DNA of 64,000 bases from Cellulosimicrobium funkei (GCF_004519295.1 NZ_SOZH01000002.1:219117-283116), one strand, 5' to 3'; shown: positions 47,403-57,765, counted from the stretch's first letter. Made by a program: numbers and translations. Notes: a model not told the origin generated them from the letters alone.

Positions 47403-49949
47403 GTGACCGACGTCGTCCCTGCCGTCCCGACGGCACCCCTCAGCAGCCCGACCCCGGGCGCCGACCCCGCGCCGACCCCGCGCCCCGCACCCCCGCAGAT
47501 GCCCACGGTCTCCGAGCGCGTGCGCGCGCTCCACGCGCGCATGACCCTCGACGAGAAGCTCGCGCAGCTCGTCGGCTACTGGCTCGACCAGAACGGCACC
47601 GTCGCCCCGATGCAGTCGGAGATGACGGCCGGCCAGGCCGACGGCGGCCGGCTCGCGGAGATCACGCAGCACGGGATCGGGCACTACACGCGCGTGTACG
47701 GCACGCGCCCCGTCGACCCGGCGGAGCGGGCGGCGTGGCTGTGGGCGGAGCAGCGGCGGCTGCGGACCGGGACCAGGCTGGGGATCCCGGCGATCGTGCA
47801 CGAGGAGTGCCTCACGGGTCTCGCCGCGTGGCAGGCCGCGACGTACCCGACGCCGCTCGCGTGGGGCGCGTCGTTCGACCCGGACCTCGTCGAGGAGATG
47901 GCGCGCGAGGTGGGGGAGTCGATGCGCACGCTCGGCGTCCACCAGGGCCTCGCGCCCGTGCTCGACGTCGTGCGCGACCCGCGCTGGGGCCGCGTCGACG
48001 AGTGCGTCGGCGAGGACCCGTACCTCGTGGGCACGGTCGGCACGGCGTACGTGCGCGGCCTCCAGGACGCGGGCGTGCACGCGACGCTCAAGCACTTCGT
48101 CGGGTACTCGGGCTCCCGCGCGGGGCGCAACCACGCGCCCGTGAGCGCCGGGCCGCGCGAGCTCGCCGACGTCTACCTCCCGCCGTTCGAGATGGCGGTG
48201 CGCGACGGCGGCGCCCGGTCCGTCATGGCGTCGTACGTGGACGTCGACGGCGTGCCGCTGCACGCGAGCACCGAGCACCTCACCGAGGTGCTGCGCGAGC
48301 GCTGGGGGTTCGACGGCGTCGTCGTCGCCGACTACTTCGGCGTCGCGTTCCTCGAGGTGATGCACCGCGTCGCGGCCGACCGGGGCGAGGCGGCGGCGCA
48401 GGCGCTCCGGGCGGGCCTGGACGTCGAGCTGCCGACGGGCGACGCCTACCTCGCGCCGCTCGCCGAGCGCGTGCGGTCGGGAGCGCTCGACGAGGCGTGG
48501 GTCGACCGCGCCGTGCTGCGCCTGCTCACCCAGAAGGAGGAGCTCGGCCTGCTCGACCCCGGCGCCTACGCCGACGAGCCGCCGACCGCCGTCGACCTCG
48601 ACACCCCGCGCCAGCGCGCGACCGCGCGCCGCCTCGCGCAGGAGTCGCTCGTGCTGCTCGCGAACGACGGCGTGCTCCCGCTCGTGCGACCCGGGGCCGA
48701 CGGCGCGCCGGCCGCCCCGCGGCGCGTCGCCGTCGTCGGGCCGGACGCCGACTCGGCCGAGGCGCTCATGGGCTGCTACTCGTTCGTCAACCACGTGCTC
48801 GCGCACCACCCTGGCACCCCGGCGGGCATCGAGCTGCCGACGGTGCTCGAGTCGCTGCGCGACGCGCTCGCCGGGGCGGGCACCGACGTCACGTACGTGC
48901 GCGGGTGCGCGGTCGAGGGCGACGACGTCACGGAGATCCCGGCCGCGGTCGACGCCGCGCGGGACGTGGACGTCGCGGTCGTCGTCGTGGGCGACGAGGC
49001 CGGGCTGTTCGGGCGCGGCACCGTCGGCGAGGGCAACGACGTCGAGTCGCTCGAGCTGCCGGGCGTGCAGCGACGGCTCGTCGAGGAGGTCGTCGCGACG
49101 GGCACGCCGGTCGTGCTCGTGCTGCTCACCGGCCGCCCCTACGCGATCGGCTGGGCCCTCGACGCGGGATCGTCGCGCGGCGGCGTCCCGGCCGCCGTCG
49201 TGCAGGGCTTCTTCCCCGGCGAGGAGGGCGGGCGCGCCGTCGCGGACGTGCTCGTCGGCGCGGTGAACCCGTCGGGCCGCCTGCCCGTGTCGCTGCCCCG
49301 CGCGGGCGGCGCGCAGCCCTACTCCTACCTCCACCCGGTGCTCGGCGGACCGTCCGACGTCACGTCCACCGACCCGACGCCGGTGCGGCCGTTCGGCTTC
49401 GGGCTGTCGTACACGCAGTTCGCGTACGCGGACCTCGAGGTCGACGCGGCCGTGGCGGCGGGCGGGACGTTCCGCGCCGCGGTCACCGTGACCAACACGG
49501 GCGCGGTGGCGGGGGCGGACGTCGTGCAGCTGTACGCGCGCGACGTCGTGGGCTCCGTGCCGCGGCCCGTCGCGCAGCTCCTCGGGTACGCGCGCGTCGA
49601 CCTCGCTCCGGGCGAGTCGCGCCGCGTGACGTTCCGCGTCCCGACGACGCGCCTCGCGTTCTCCGACCGCCGCCTCGTGCGCGTGGTCGAGCCGGGCGAC
49701 GTCGAGGTGTGGGTCGGCGCGCACGCGGCGGCCGTCGACTCCGCCCCCGGAGCGGGCGACCTCGGGTCCACGACCGGCGGCGCGATCGTCAACGAGTCCG
49801 CGCCGGCCGCGCGGCACGTGGTGCCGGGCGCGGCGACCGCGCGCGCGACCCTGGCCGTCACCGGCCCCCTGCACGAGGTCACGGCCGCGGACGAGCGGCT
49901 CGTCGCCGTCGAGGTGTCCGCACGCGTCGAGGCGGGGGAGCGCGCATGA
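47403..49949 (+). CDS. Glycoside hydrolase family 3 beta-glycosidase
   Basis: The 848-residue GH3 enzyme has no signal peptide, so it is cytoplasmic. The N-terminal barrel includes IPAIVHEECLTGLAAWQAATYP, the KHFVGYSGSR segment and the likely nucleophile Asp in VVADYFGV. The second domain has ESLVLLANDGVLPL and the loop GRGTVGEGNDVESLELPG. A fibronectin III-like domain near residues 650-760 ends the core, and about 85 residues follow. The best resemblance is to beta-xylosidase/beta-glucosidase GH3 enzymes. GTG 47403 follows AAGGAG. Its stop overlaps the GH43 start, so both act on oligosaccharides imported by the operon's transporter. Confidence 0.9.
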   Translation: MTDVVPAVPTAPLSSPTPGADPAPTPRPAPPQMPTVSERVRALHARMTLDEKLAQLVGYWLDQNGTVAPMQSEMTAGQADGGRLAEITQHGIGHYTRVYGTRPVDPAERAAWLWAEQRRLRTGTRLGIPAIVHEECLTGLAAWQAATYPTPLAWGASFDPDLVEEMAREVGESMRTLGVHQGLAPVLDVVRDPRWGRVDECVGEDPYLVGTVGTAYVRGLQDAGVHATLKHFVGYSGSRAGRNHAPVSAGPRELADVYLPPFEMAVRDGGARSVMASYVDVDGVPLHASTEHLTEVLRERWGFDGVVVADYFGVAFLEVMHRVAADRGEAAAQALRAGLDVELPTGDAYLAPLAERVRSGALDEAWVDRAVLRLLTQKEELGLLDPGAYADEPPTAVDLDTPRQRATARRLAQESLVLLANDGVLPLVRPGADGAPAAPRRVAVVGPDADSAEALMGCYSFVNHVLAHHPGTPAGIELPTVLESLRDALAGAGTDVTYVRGCAVEGDDVTEIPAAVDAARDVDVAVVVVGDEAGLFGRGTVGEGNDVESLELPGVQRRLVEEVVATGTPVVLVLLTGRPYAIGWALDAGSSRGGVPAAVVQGFFPGEEGGRAVADVLVGAVNPSGRLPVSLPRAGGAQPYSYLHPVLGGPSDVTSTDPTPVRPFGFGLSYTQFAYADLEVDAAVAAGGTFRAAVTVTNTGAVAGADVVQLYARDVVGSVPRPVAQLLGYARVDLAPGESRRVTFRVPTTRLAFSDRRLVRVVEPGDVEVWVGAHAAAVDSAPGAGDLGSTTGGAIVNESAPAARHVVPGAATARATLAVTGPLHEVTAADERLVAVEVSARVEAGERA

Positions 49950-51526
49950 CGCGCGTCCAGAACCCGGTGCTGCCCGGGTGCAACCCCGACCCGTCGGTGT
50001 GCCGCGTCGGTGACGACTTCTACCTCGTCACCTCGACGTTCGAGTACCTGCCCGGCCTGCCGGTGCTGCGCAGCCGCGACCTCGCGACGTGGGAGCACGT
50101 GGGGGACGTCGTCGACCGGTCGGGGCAGCTCGACTACGACGGCATCCGGTCGTCGGGCGGCCTGTTCGCCCCGACGCTGCGCCACCACGACGGCACGTTC
50201 TGGCTCGTGTGCACGCTCGTGGACCCGGACGACGACACCCGCGGCGGGAACTTCGTCATGACGGCGACCGACCCGGCCGGGCCGTGGTCCGACCCGGTGT
50301 GGCTGCGCGACGAGGACGGCGAGCGGGTCGCGGGGATCGACCCGTCGATCTTCTTCGACGACGACGGTCGCGTCTGGCTGCACGGCACGCGTCTCGCGCC
50401 CGAGCCGGAGTGGTTCCACCAGACCGAGGTGTGGGTGCGCGAGCTCGATCCCGCGACGTGCACGCTCGTGGGCCCCGAGCACGTCGTGTGGACGGGGGCC
50501 GTGCGCGGCGCCGTCTGGGCCGAGGGGCCGCACCTGTACAAGGTCGACGGCACGTACTACCTGCTCGCGGCCGAGGGCGGGACGGACTTCCACCACGCGG
50601 TGTCCGTCGCGCGCGCGTCGTCGGTCACGGGCCCGTACGAGGGCAACAAGGCCAACCCCGTGCTCACGCACCGGCACCTCGGACGCGGGGTGGACGTCGT
50701 CGGCGTGGGCCACGCCGACCTCGTCGAGGCGCCCGACGGCTCGTGGTGGGCCGTGCTGCTCGCGATGCGCGTCTACGGCGGCTACCACTACCCGCTCGGC
50801 CGCGAGACGTTCCTCGTCCCCGTCGTGTGGGAGGACGGCTGGCCCGTCCTCGCGCCCGGCGAGGGCCGCGTGCCCGACGCCGTCGAGGTCCCGTTCGCGA
50901 GCCCGGCGCCCCGGACGGCGGTCCAGGGCGGGGCGAGCGGCGTCGTCCGCCCCGACGACCCGCGCTGGACGGCGGTGCGCGTCCTGCCGCGCGACGTCGC
51001 CACCCCGGCGGGCGAGGGCTGGGACCTCCCGGTGCGCCCGACGACGCTCGCCGAGCCGGGCGCGCCCGCGTTCCTCGGCGTGCGGCAGCAGCACCGCGAG
51101 GTCGACGTGACGGTCACCGTGCAGGTCCCGGCCGCGGCGGGGGAGCGCGCGGGCGTCGTCGTGCGCCAGTCCGAGGACGACCACGTGCGGCTCCTCGTCG
51201 ACGGCGGCCCGGGGGACGAGCGGCGCGTCGTCGCGGTGCACCGGCGCGGAGGCACGGACGCGGTGGTCGGGGAGACGACGGTGACCGCCGCCCCCGGGGA
51301 GCCGGTCGTCGTCGGGCTGCGCGTGCGCGGGCAGGACTACGGGCTCGTCGCCGGGCCCGCCGACGGGCCGGTCACGGACGTCGCGACGGTCGACGGGCGC
51401 ACGCTCGACAGCGCCGCCGCGGGCGGGTTCCTCGGGCTCTGGCTCGGCGTGCACGCGACGAGCGAGGGCCGCCCGAGCGCGTCCGTCGTGCGCGTCGAGC
51501 GGTTCGTGTACGAGCCGGTGGCCTGA
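49946..51526 (+). CDS. Glycoside hydrolase family 43 (beta-xylosidase/arabinofuranosidase-like)
   Basis: The 526-residue enzyme has the five-bladed propeller of GH43: catalytic base Asp in CNPDPSVCRVGDDFYLVTS, the pKa-modulating Asp in AGIDPSIFFDDDG and the general acid Glu in VWAEGPHLYKVDG. A C-terminal beta-sandwich (about 330-525) with WDLPVRPTTL and FLGVRQQHREVDV is that of the XynB/GH43_11-like xylosidases. No signal peptide is present. ATG 49946 overlaps the GH3 stop. It probably hydrolyses xylo-oligosaccharides or arabinosyl branches in the cytoplasm. Confidence 0.9.
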   Translation: MTRVQNPVLPGCNPDPSVCRVGDDFYLVTSTFEYLPGLPVLRSRDLATWEHVGDVVDRSGQLDYDGIRSSGGLFAPTLRHHDGTFWLVCTLVDPDDDTRGGNFVMTATDPAGPWSDPVWLRDEDGERVAGIDPSIFFDDDGRVWLHGTRLAPEPEWFHQTEVWVRELDPATCTLVGPEHVVWTGAVRGAVWAEGPHLYKVDGTYYLLAAEGGTDFHHAVSVARASSVTGPYEGNKANPVLTHRHLGRGVDVVGVGHADLVEAPDGSWWAVLLAMRVYGGYHYPLGRETFLVPVVWEDGWPVLAPGEGRVPDAVEVPFASPAPRTAVQGGASGVVRPDDPRWTAVRVLPRDVATPAGEGWDLPVRPTTLAEPGAPAFLGVRQQHREVDVTVTVQVPAAAGERAGVVVRQSEDDHVRLLVDGGPGDERRVVAVHRRGGTDAVVGETTVTAAPGEPVVVGLRVRGQDYGLVAGPADGPVTDVATVDGRTLDSAAAGGFLGLWLGVHATSEGRPSASVVRVERFVYEPVA

Positions 51527-51574
51527 CGCGTCGCCCGGGCGTGCGGGAGCGTGCGGCCGGGCTACGGTCGGGGC

Positions 51575-53104
51575 ATGTCGAGCGAACGGACACGCACCGA
51601 GGTGGACCTGCTGGGACCGAAGGAGGTCCCGGCGGACGCCTACTACGGCGTCCACACGGTCCGCGCCATGGAGAACTTCCGCATCTCGGGGACGACGGTG
51701 AGCGACGTCCCCGAGATGGTGCGCGGCATGGTGATGGTCAAGAAGGCGTCGGCGCTCGCGAACCGTGAGCTGCGCACCATCCAGCGCGACGTCGCCGACG
51801 CGATCGTCGCCGCGTGCGACGAGATCCTGCGCCACGGGCGGTGCCTCGACCAGTTCCCGGTCGACGTGTTCCAGGGCGGGGCCGGGACGAGCGTCAACAT
51901 GAACACCAACGAGGTCGTCGCGAACCTCGCGCTCGAGCTCGCCGGGTTCGAGAAGGGCCGCTACGACGTCATCAACCCCAACGACCACGTCAACCGCTCG
52001 CAGTCCACGAACGACGCCTACCCCACGGGTTTCCGCCTCGCGGTCCACGAGCTCGTCGCGCGGCTCCAGGACGAGGTGCGGCGGCTCGAGCGCGCGTTCG
52101 ACGAGAAGGCGTCCGAGTTCGCGGACGTCCTGAAGATGGGGCGCACGCAGCTCCAGGACGCGGTCCCCATGAGCCTCGGCCAGGAGTTCGCCGGGTTCGC
52201 CGTGAACGTCGGGGAGGAGATCCGCCGGCTCGAGGTCGCGGGCGAGCTGCTGCTCGAGGTCAACCTCGGCGCGACCGCGATCGGCACCGGGCTGAACACC
52301 CCGCCCGGCTACCCGAAGGTCGCGACGCGCCGGCTCGCCGAGGTGAGCGGCCTGCACACCGTCCCGGCCGAGAACCTCGTCGAGGCGACCTACGACAACG
52401 GCGCCTACCTCGCCGTCCACTCCGCGCTCAAGCGGCTCGCGGCCAAGCTGTCGAAGATCTGCAACGACCTGCGGCTGCTGTCGTCGGGGCCGCGCGCGGG
52501 CCTCGGCGAGATCAACCTGCCCGAGCTCCAGGCCGGGTCGTCGATCATGCCCGCCAAGGTGAACCCCGTCATCCCCGAGGTCGTCAACCAGGTCTGCTTC
52601 AAGGTCATGGGCAACGACGTGACGATCACGCACGCCGCCGAGGCCGGGCAGCTCCAGCTCAACGTCATGGAGCCCGGGCTCGCGCAGTCGATGTTCGAGT
52701 CGCTGCACCTGCTGACCAACGCGTGCGTCGCGCTGCGCACCAAGTGCGTCACGGGCATCACGGCGAACGTCGAGGTCTGCCGCCGCCACGTGCTCGACTC
52801 CATCGGCATCGTCACGTACCTCAACGAGATCATCGGCCACCGCAACGGCGACCTCGTGGGCGCGGAGGCCGCCCGGACCGGGGCCTCCGTGCGCGACGTC
52901 GTGGTCGCGCGCGGCCTGCTCACGGCCGACGAGGTCGACGCCGTGCTCACGACCGAGAACTTCCTGCGCCCCCGCTACACCGGCCGCTACTACGCGCCCG
53001 ACGAGCGCGGCCTGCCGCCCGCGGGCGAGGAGGGCGAGTCGTCACGCGTCGTCGAGTCCGACGACGCCACGGGCGCGCCCCCGGAGCCCGAGCCCGAGTC
53101 CTGA
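51575..53104 (+). CDS. aspA: Aspartate ammonia-lyase
   Basis: The 509-residue enzyme converts aspartate to fumarate and ammonia. The fumarase/aspartase signature [15 protein letters not shown] is intact, with [17 protein letters not shown] and [20 protein letters not shown] upstream. ATG 51575 is preferred to GTG 51551, since the family N-terminus begins close to [19 protein letters not shown]. The last 40 residues ([15 protein letters not shown] and so on) are a Glu/Pro-rich tail beyond the usual end. It stands alone after the glycosidase operon. Confidence 0.93.
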   Translation: MSSERTRTEVDLLGPKEVPADAYYGVHTVRAMENFRISGTTVSDVPEMVRGMVMVKKASALANRELRTIQRDVADAIVAACDEILRHGRCLDQFPVDVFQGGAGTSVNMNTNEVVANLALELAGFEKGRYDVINPNDHVNRSQSTNDAYPTGFRLAVHELVARLQDEVRRLERAFDEKASEFADVLKMGRTQLQDAVPMSLGQEFAGFAVNVGEEIRRLEVAGELLLEVNLGATAIGTGLNTPPGYPKVATRRLAEVSGLHTVPAENLVEATYDNGAYLAVHSALKRLAAKLSKICNDLRLLSSGPRAGLGEINLPELQAGSSIMPAKVNPVIPEVVNQVCFKVMGNDVTITHAAEAGQLQLNVMEPGLAQSMFESLHLLTNACVALRTKCVTGITANVEVCRRHVLDSIGIVTYLNEIIGHRNGDLVGAEAARTGASVRDVVVARGLLTADEVDAVLTTENFLRPRYTGRYYAPDERGLPPAGEEGESSRVVESDDATGAPPEPEPES

Positions 53105-53184
53105 GGCCGAGGGCGACCTGCCCGCCGTCGGGTCGGCCCGAGGGCCGATCCCGCCGCTCGGGTCGATCGCGCGGCGGAGCGGCG

Positions 53185-54042
53185 TCATCCCCGGACGAGG
53201 CGAGCGATCTCCGTGCCGTCCGGGCCGACGAGCACCAGCCGACCGCCGTCCAGGCCGGCACGGGCTGCCGAGGCGACGTAGCCGGGGACGCTCTCTCCCT
53301 CGCACCACATCAGGGTCTGGAGGCCCGTGGTCGCGAGCAGCCGACCGCCGTCGTCCAGAGCCCACGCACCCCCGCCGCCGTTGCACCCGTCGGAGCCGGA
53401 CCATGTCCCGTCCTCGCGGAAGACGACGTGCGGGTCGGTGGAGGAGCGCGCGGCCGGCTCCCACCGCCCGACGACGTCCCGCACCTCCGCGGGCGCGAGG
53501 CCGCCCGGCAGCGGCGCGGGCGGGTCGAACGCCGCCCGCACGTCGTCGGTCACCTCGGGGGCCCGCGCGAAGTGCTCCGCGGCGTCGGGGATCGGGGCCG
53601 GGGCGCCGTCGACCTGCAGCCCGGCGACGACGTCGCCGTCCGCGTCGAGCAGGCGCCAGCCCTCGCCGTCGGGCTCGTAGGCGACCACCGTGCGCAGCCA
53701 CGGGACCTCGGGGATCCCCGCCGCGCCGCACGCCGCCGCGGCGGCGTACGGGTCGGAGGCGACGAAGGCCCGGCCTGCCGCCTCCCAGCCGCCCTCGACG
53801 TACGCGCCGCAGTCGCCCCACAGCATGTACTGCCCGGCGTCGAGCCGCAGCCACGTGTCGGGGCCCTCGCCGTCGGCCCCCGAGACCCGCCACATCCCGA
53901 CCAGCCCGACGGGGTCCGACCCGGACGCGCCCGGCGCCCCGGGGGTCGCGCCGTCGGGGGCGCCGCAGCCCGCGGCGAGACCGACCGCCAGGAGGGCGGC
54001 GATCGTCGCCGCGGACGCACGCACGGTCCGGTGTCCGCTCAT
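53185..54042 (-). CDS. META/HslJ-like lipoprotein
   Basis: The 285-residue protein has a lipoprotein signal (LLAVGLAAGCGAP, Cys at about 26). The repeats LVGMWRVSGADGEGPDTWLRLDAGQYMLWGDCG and VVGRWEPAARSSTDPHVVFREDGTWSGSDGCNGGGGAW are two META-like beta-rich units, each with a W-x-x-x-D-G-C-N-like core. META domains occur in HslJ and other secreted proteins of unclear function. ATG 54042 is the likely start. Confidence 0.75.
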   Translation of the reverse strand: MSGHRTVRASAATIAALLAVGLAAGCGAPDGATPGAPGASGSDPVGLVGMWRVSGADGEGPDTWLRLDAGQYMLWGDCGAYVEGGWEAAGRAFVASDPYAAAAACGAAGIPEVPWLRTVVAYEPDGEGWRLLDADGDVVAGLQVDGAPAPIPDAAEHFARAPEVTDDVRAAFDPPAPLPGGLAPAEVRDVVGRWEPAARSSTDPHVVFREDGTWSGSDGCNGGGGAWALDDGGRLLATTGLQTLMWCEGESVPGYVASAARAGLDGGRLVLVGPDGTEIARLVRG

Positions 54043-54106
54043 ACCTCGCTCGTGTCCCGGGGCCGGCGGGTCTTGCAGCCGTGCGCCGGGCGGAGCGGGA
54101 CGGCGG

Positions 54107-55363
54107 CTACGACCGGACGCGCACGGCCCGGAGCGCGACGCCGACCGCGAGCACGACGACCCCCGCGACCACGCTCGGGACGGGCAGCGTGACGACGAGC
54201 GCGACGCACCCGAGCGCGCCGAGCACGGGGAGGACGCGCGGGTAGAGGCGGTGCGGCGCGGTCTGGCGCAGCGCCGAGAGGTTCGCGACGAGGTAGTAGA
54301 CGAGCACCCCGAACGACGAGAACCCGATCGCGCCGCGCAGGTCCGTCGTGAGCACGAGCAGCACGACCGCCGCCCCGACCGCGAGCTCTGCGCGGTGCGG
54401 CACCCGGTGCACGGGGTGCACCGCGGCGAACCAGCCCGGCAGGTCGCCGGTGCGGGCCATCGCGAGCCCCGTGCGGCTCACCCCGGCCAGGAGGGCGAGG
54501 AGCGCGCCGGCGCTCGCGGCGACCGCGCCGACGCTCACGACCGGTGCCGCCCACGCCCACGACCCGGCCGCGACGGCGTCCGCGAGCGGCGCGGCGGACG
54601 CGGCGAGCCGCGCGGGCCCGAGCACGGGGAGGAGCGTGACCGCCACGACGGCGTAGAGCACGACGACCGTCCCGAGCGACACGAGGACCGCGCGCGGGAT
54701 GGTGCGGCGCGGGTCGCGTACCTCCTCGCCGAGCGTCGCGACGCGCGCGTACCCGGCGAACGCGAAGAACAGCAGCCCGGCGGCCTGGAGGACGCCGTAC
54801 CAGCCGCCGTGCGCGCCGTCGGCGTCGAGGACGACGGACCATCGCGGCGTCGTCCCCGCGAGGCTCGCGACGACCGCCGTCGCGATCGCGAGCAGCGCGA
54901 CCGCGACGATCCCGCGCGCGAGGCGGGCCGTGCGCGTCACGCCGCGGTAGCCGACCGCGGTGAGCACGACGACCGCCGCGGCGGCGACGGGACGCTCCCA
55001 CCCGGGCGGTGCGGCGTACGCGGCGAGGACGAGCGCCATGGCGGCGCAGCTCGCCGTCTTCCCGACGACGAAGCCCCACCCCGCGACGTAGCCCCACCAC
55101 GGGCCCAGGTGCTCGCGCCCGTACACGTACGTGCCGCCGGACGTCGGGTGCTGCGCGGCGAGCTGGGCCGACGACGTCGCGTTCGCGTACGCGACGACGG
55201 CGGCCAGGGCGAGGCCGACGAGCAGTCCCGTTCCCGCCGCGGCCGCTGCCGGCGCGAACGCCGAGAACACGCCCGCGCCGACCATGGACGCGAGCCCGAC
55301 GACGACGGCGTCCGTCGTGCCGAGGCGGCGGGCGAGCGACGGCTGGCCGGGTGCGGTGGTCAC
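54107..55363 (-). CDS. APC-family amino acid permease
   Basis: The transporter of about 418 residues has 12 helices. The opening LARRLGTTDAVVVGLASMVGAGVFSAFAPAA with its G-x-G-x-F is typical of APC permeases, followed by AAQHPTSGGTYVYGREHLGPWWGYVAGW and the FFAFAGYARVATLGEEVRDPRRTIPRA loop. GTG 55363 gives the usual start; GTG 55393 would add ten residues without benefit. Substrate is an amino acid or amine, not further defined. Confidence 0.85.
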   Translation of the reverse strand: MTTAPGQPSLARRLGTTDAVVVGLASMVGAGVFSAFAPAAAAAGTGLLVGLALAAVVAYANATSSAQLAAQHPTSGGTYVYGREHLGPWWGYVAGWGFVVGKTASCAAMALVLAAYAAPPGWERPVAAAAVVVLTAVGYRGVTRTARLARGIVAVALLAIATAVVASLAGTTPRWSVVLDADGAHGGWYGVLQAAGLLFFAFAGYARVATLGEEVRDPRRTIPRAVLVSLGTVVVLYAVVAVTLLPVLGPARLAASAAPLADAVAAGSWAWAAPVVSVGAVAASAGALLALLAGVSRTGLAMARTGDLPGWFAAVHPVHRVPHRAELAVGAAVVLLVLTTDLRGAIGFSSFGVLVYYLVANLSALRQTAPHRLYPRVLPVLGALGCVALVVTLPVPSVVAGVVVLAVGVALRAVRVRS

Positions 55364-55525
55364 CCGCACAGCGTGCCAGCACCAGGTGTCCACAAGATGT
55401 CCGACGGCGGCCCCGCCACCGGCCCCGGGCGTGGTCCGGAGCGTCCCCGGGAGCCGGTACAGTTCCCGCCGGTGTCCCGTTCCGGTCGTCGTCGACCGGT
55501 CCCGACGAGCGGGGGGCGACGGGCT

Positions 55526-57667
55526 GTGCGCTTCGGCGAGGACGGCGGTGCAGGGGTGGTCTCAGGAGGGTCCGGCGACGGGCGGCGCGCGGGGCGGACG
55601 GCGTCGCGCGCGGTGCTCGTGGGGGTGCTCGCGGGCGCGGTCGTGGTGGGGGCGCCGGGGGTCGCGAGCGCGGACCCGGACGACGGGCTGTCGGAGACGT
55701 CGCACGTCCGCTACGAGGTGGACGGCACCGGCCCGGTCCGGGTCCGGGTGACGACGACGCTGCGCAACGAGCAGCCCGACAGCGGCCAGTACTTCTACTA
55801 CTGGGACGCCTACGCCATCCCCGTGCCGGCGGGCGCGACGGACGTCACCGCGACGAGCGGCGGCGCCACCCTCCCCGTCACGCTGGAGCCGACGGAGGAC
55901 CCGGCCACGAGCGCCGCGCGGGTCTCGTTCTCGCCCCTCAACTACGGGCGCGAGCGGACCGTGGAGTGGGCCTACACGATCCCGGGCGAGCCGATCCGCT
56001 CGGAGGGGTACACGCGCGTCGGGCCCGGGTACGCGACGTTCGCCGTCCGCGCCGCCGGGGATCCGGGCCAGGTGACCGTCGAGATCGTCACCCCGACGTC
56101 GATGGACTTCGACAGCACGTGGGACGGGTTCACCCCGGTCCTCGAGGGCACGACCCGGACGCACCGCGCGACGGAGAGCACCGACGACCTCGGCACGTGG
56201 TCGTTCGTCTCCCTCCGGGACCCGGCGCAGGTCGACACGACGACGGTCGACGCCGCGGGGACGGAGCTCGTGCTCGAGAGCTTCCCGGGCGACGCCGAGT
56301 GGAGCGCCTTCGTCGCGGAGCAGGTCGCCGCCGGGCTGCCCGCGCTCGAGCGCGTCGTCGGGATGCCGTGGCCGGGGAACCTCGAGCGCATCCGCGAGGA
56401 CGTGTCGCCCGAGGTGCTGGGGTACGCGTGGTTCGACCGCGGGTCCGGCGAGATCGTCATCCCCGAGGACCTCGACGCCGGGCTGCTCTTCCACGAGCTC
56501 TCGCACGCGTGGCTCGCCGGGGACCGGTTCGCGGACCGGTGGGTGTCCGAGGGCCTGGCCGAGGTCGTGGGGGAGCGCGTCGCGGCGCAGACGGGCGGCC
56601 CGACCGAGACGTTCCCGGCCCCCGCGCGCGACGCGGCCGAGGCGCTCCCGCTCGTCGCCTGGGCGGCCGTCGACGTGCAGGACGGCGCCGACGCCACCGA
56701 GGAGTACGCCTACGCCGCGGCGTGGACGGCGGTCTCCGCGCTCGTCGGCGGGCTCGACGACGAGACGCTCGGGACGCTCGTCGCCGCCGCGTACGCGGGG
56801 GAGAGCGCCTACGACGCCCCCGGCGAGCCGGGCCGTCCCGGCCTGACCGACGGCCGACGCTTCCTCGACCTCGTCGAGGTGCGCGGCGAGGTCGAGGACG
56901 CCCAGGCGGCCTACCGCACGTGGGTCGCCGACGCCGACGAGACCGCCCTGCTCGACGCGCGGGGCCCGGCCAGGGAGGCCTACGTCGCCCTCGACGCGGC
57001 CGACGGCCAGTGGCTCCCGCCCGCGGGGCTGCGCACCGCGATGACGGACTGGGCGTTCGCGGACGCCGACGCGGCCCGGGAGGCGATCGGGCCCGACGCC
57101 GCCGCGGCCGCCGGCCAGGTCCAGGAGGCCGCCGACGACGCGGGCCTGCCCGACCCGGCCGCCGTGCGCACGCAGTACGAGAGCGCCCGCACCGCCGAGG
57201 AGTACGCCGCGCTCGCGACCGTGCTGCCGCGCACGGTCGAGGTCGTCGGGACGGTCGGCGACGCCGTCGCCGCGAGCACCGGCGGCGGGCCGTTCGCCGA
57301 CCTCGGCCGCCTCCTGCTGGACGTCGACGGCTCGACCGCCGAGGCACGCGCCGCGCTCGACGCCGGCCGCCTCGACGAGGCCGACGCCGCGGCCGACGAC
57401 GCGTCGTCGCGCGCCGCCGTCGCGCCGTGGGTCGGGATCGGTGCCGTGCTGCTCGTCGTCGCGGCGCTCGCGGGTGCGGTCGTGCTCGTGGTGCGCCGCC
57501 GTCGTGCGGCGGCCGCCGCCGCGCCCGCCGCGCCGGACGCGGACCCGGCGGTCGAGCAGGACTCGGCGGTCGAGCAGGACTCGGTGGTCGGGCAGGACTC
57601 GGTGGTCGACGGGACGGACGACCCGGCGGACGAGGGGAAGCCCGTCGTCCCCGTCGCGGCGCCGTAG
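55526..57667 (+). CDS. Membrane-anchored HExxH metallopeptidase, M1-like
   Basis: The protein of about 713 residues has a signal peptide ending GVASA, a beta-rich N-terminal region (residues 30-250), a gluzincin-type zinc site HELSH (56492-56506) with the third ligand Glu in VSEGLAEVV 19-20 residues later, and a C-terminal helix (IGAVLLVVAALAGAVVLVV) followed by RRRR. This places the enzyme outside the cell. After the anchor a tail repeats VEQDS four times with variation (about 57549-57612). The start is unsure: GTG 55472, 55526 and 55556 are possible. The substrate is unknown. Confidence 0.75.
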   Translation: MRFGEDGGAGVVSGGSGDGRRAGRTASRAVLVGVLAGAVVVGAPGVASADPDDGLSETSHVRYEVDGTGPVRVRVTTTLRNEQPDSGQYFYYWDAYAIPVPAGATDVTATSGGATLPVTLEPTEDPATSAARVSFSPLNYGRERTVEWAYTIPGEPIRSEGYTRVGPGYATFAVRAAGDPGQVTVEIVTPTSMDFDSTWDGFTPVLEGTTRTHRATESTDDLGTWSFVSLRDPAQVDTTTVDAAGTELVLESFPGDAEWSAFVAEQVAAGLPALERVVGMPWPGNLERIREDVSPEVLGYAWFDRGSGEIVIPEDLDAGLLFHELSHAWLAGDRFADRWVSEGLAEVVGERVAAQTGGPTETFPAPARDAAEALPLVAWAAVDVQDGADATEEYAYAAAWTAVSALVGGLDDETLGTLVAAAYAGESAYDAPGEPGRPGLTDGRRFLDLVEVRGEVEDAQAAYRTWVADADETALLDARGPAREAYVALDAADGQWLPPAGLRTAMTDWAFADADAAREAIGPDAAAAAGQVQEAADDAGLPDPAAVRTQYESARTAEEYAALATVLPRTVEVVGTVGDAVAASTGGGPFADLGRLLLDVDGSTAEARAALDAGRLDEADAAADDASSRAAVAPWVGIGAVLLVVAALAGAVVLVVRRRRAAAAAAPAAPDADPAVEQDSAVEQDSVVGQDSVVDGTDDPADEGKPVVPVAAP

Positions 57668-57765
57668 CCCGCGGCCCGGGTGGTGAGCCCGGCGGGGCGA
57701 CGTACGGTCGAGGGAGTGCGCCCGGTCGACCAGGCGGCCGGGCCGGAGACCAGGAGGGCCCGCTC

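Noticed and set aside
55472..55525. Longer N-terminus for the HExxH peptidase
   Set aside because: The added residues are Arg-rich and would precede the signal peptide; kept only as an alternative start.
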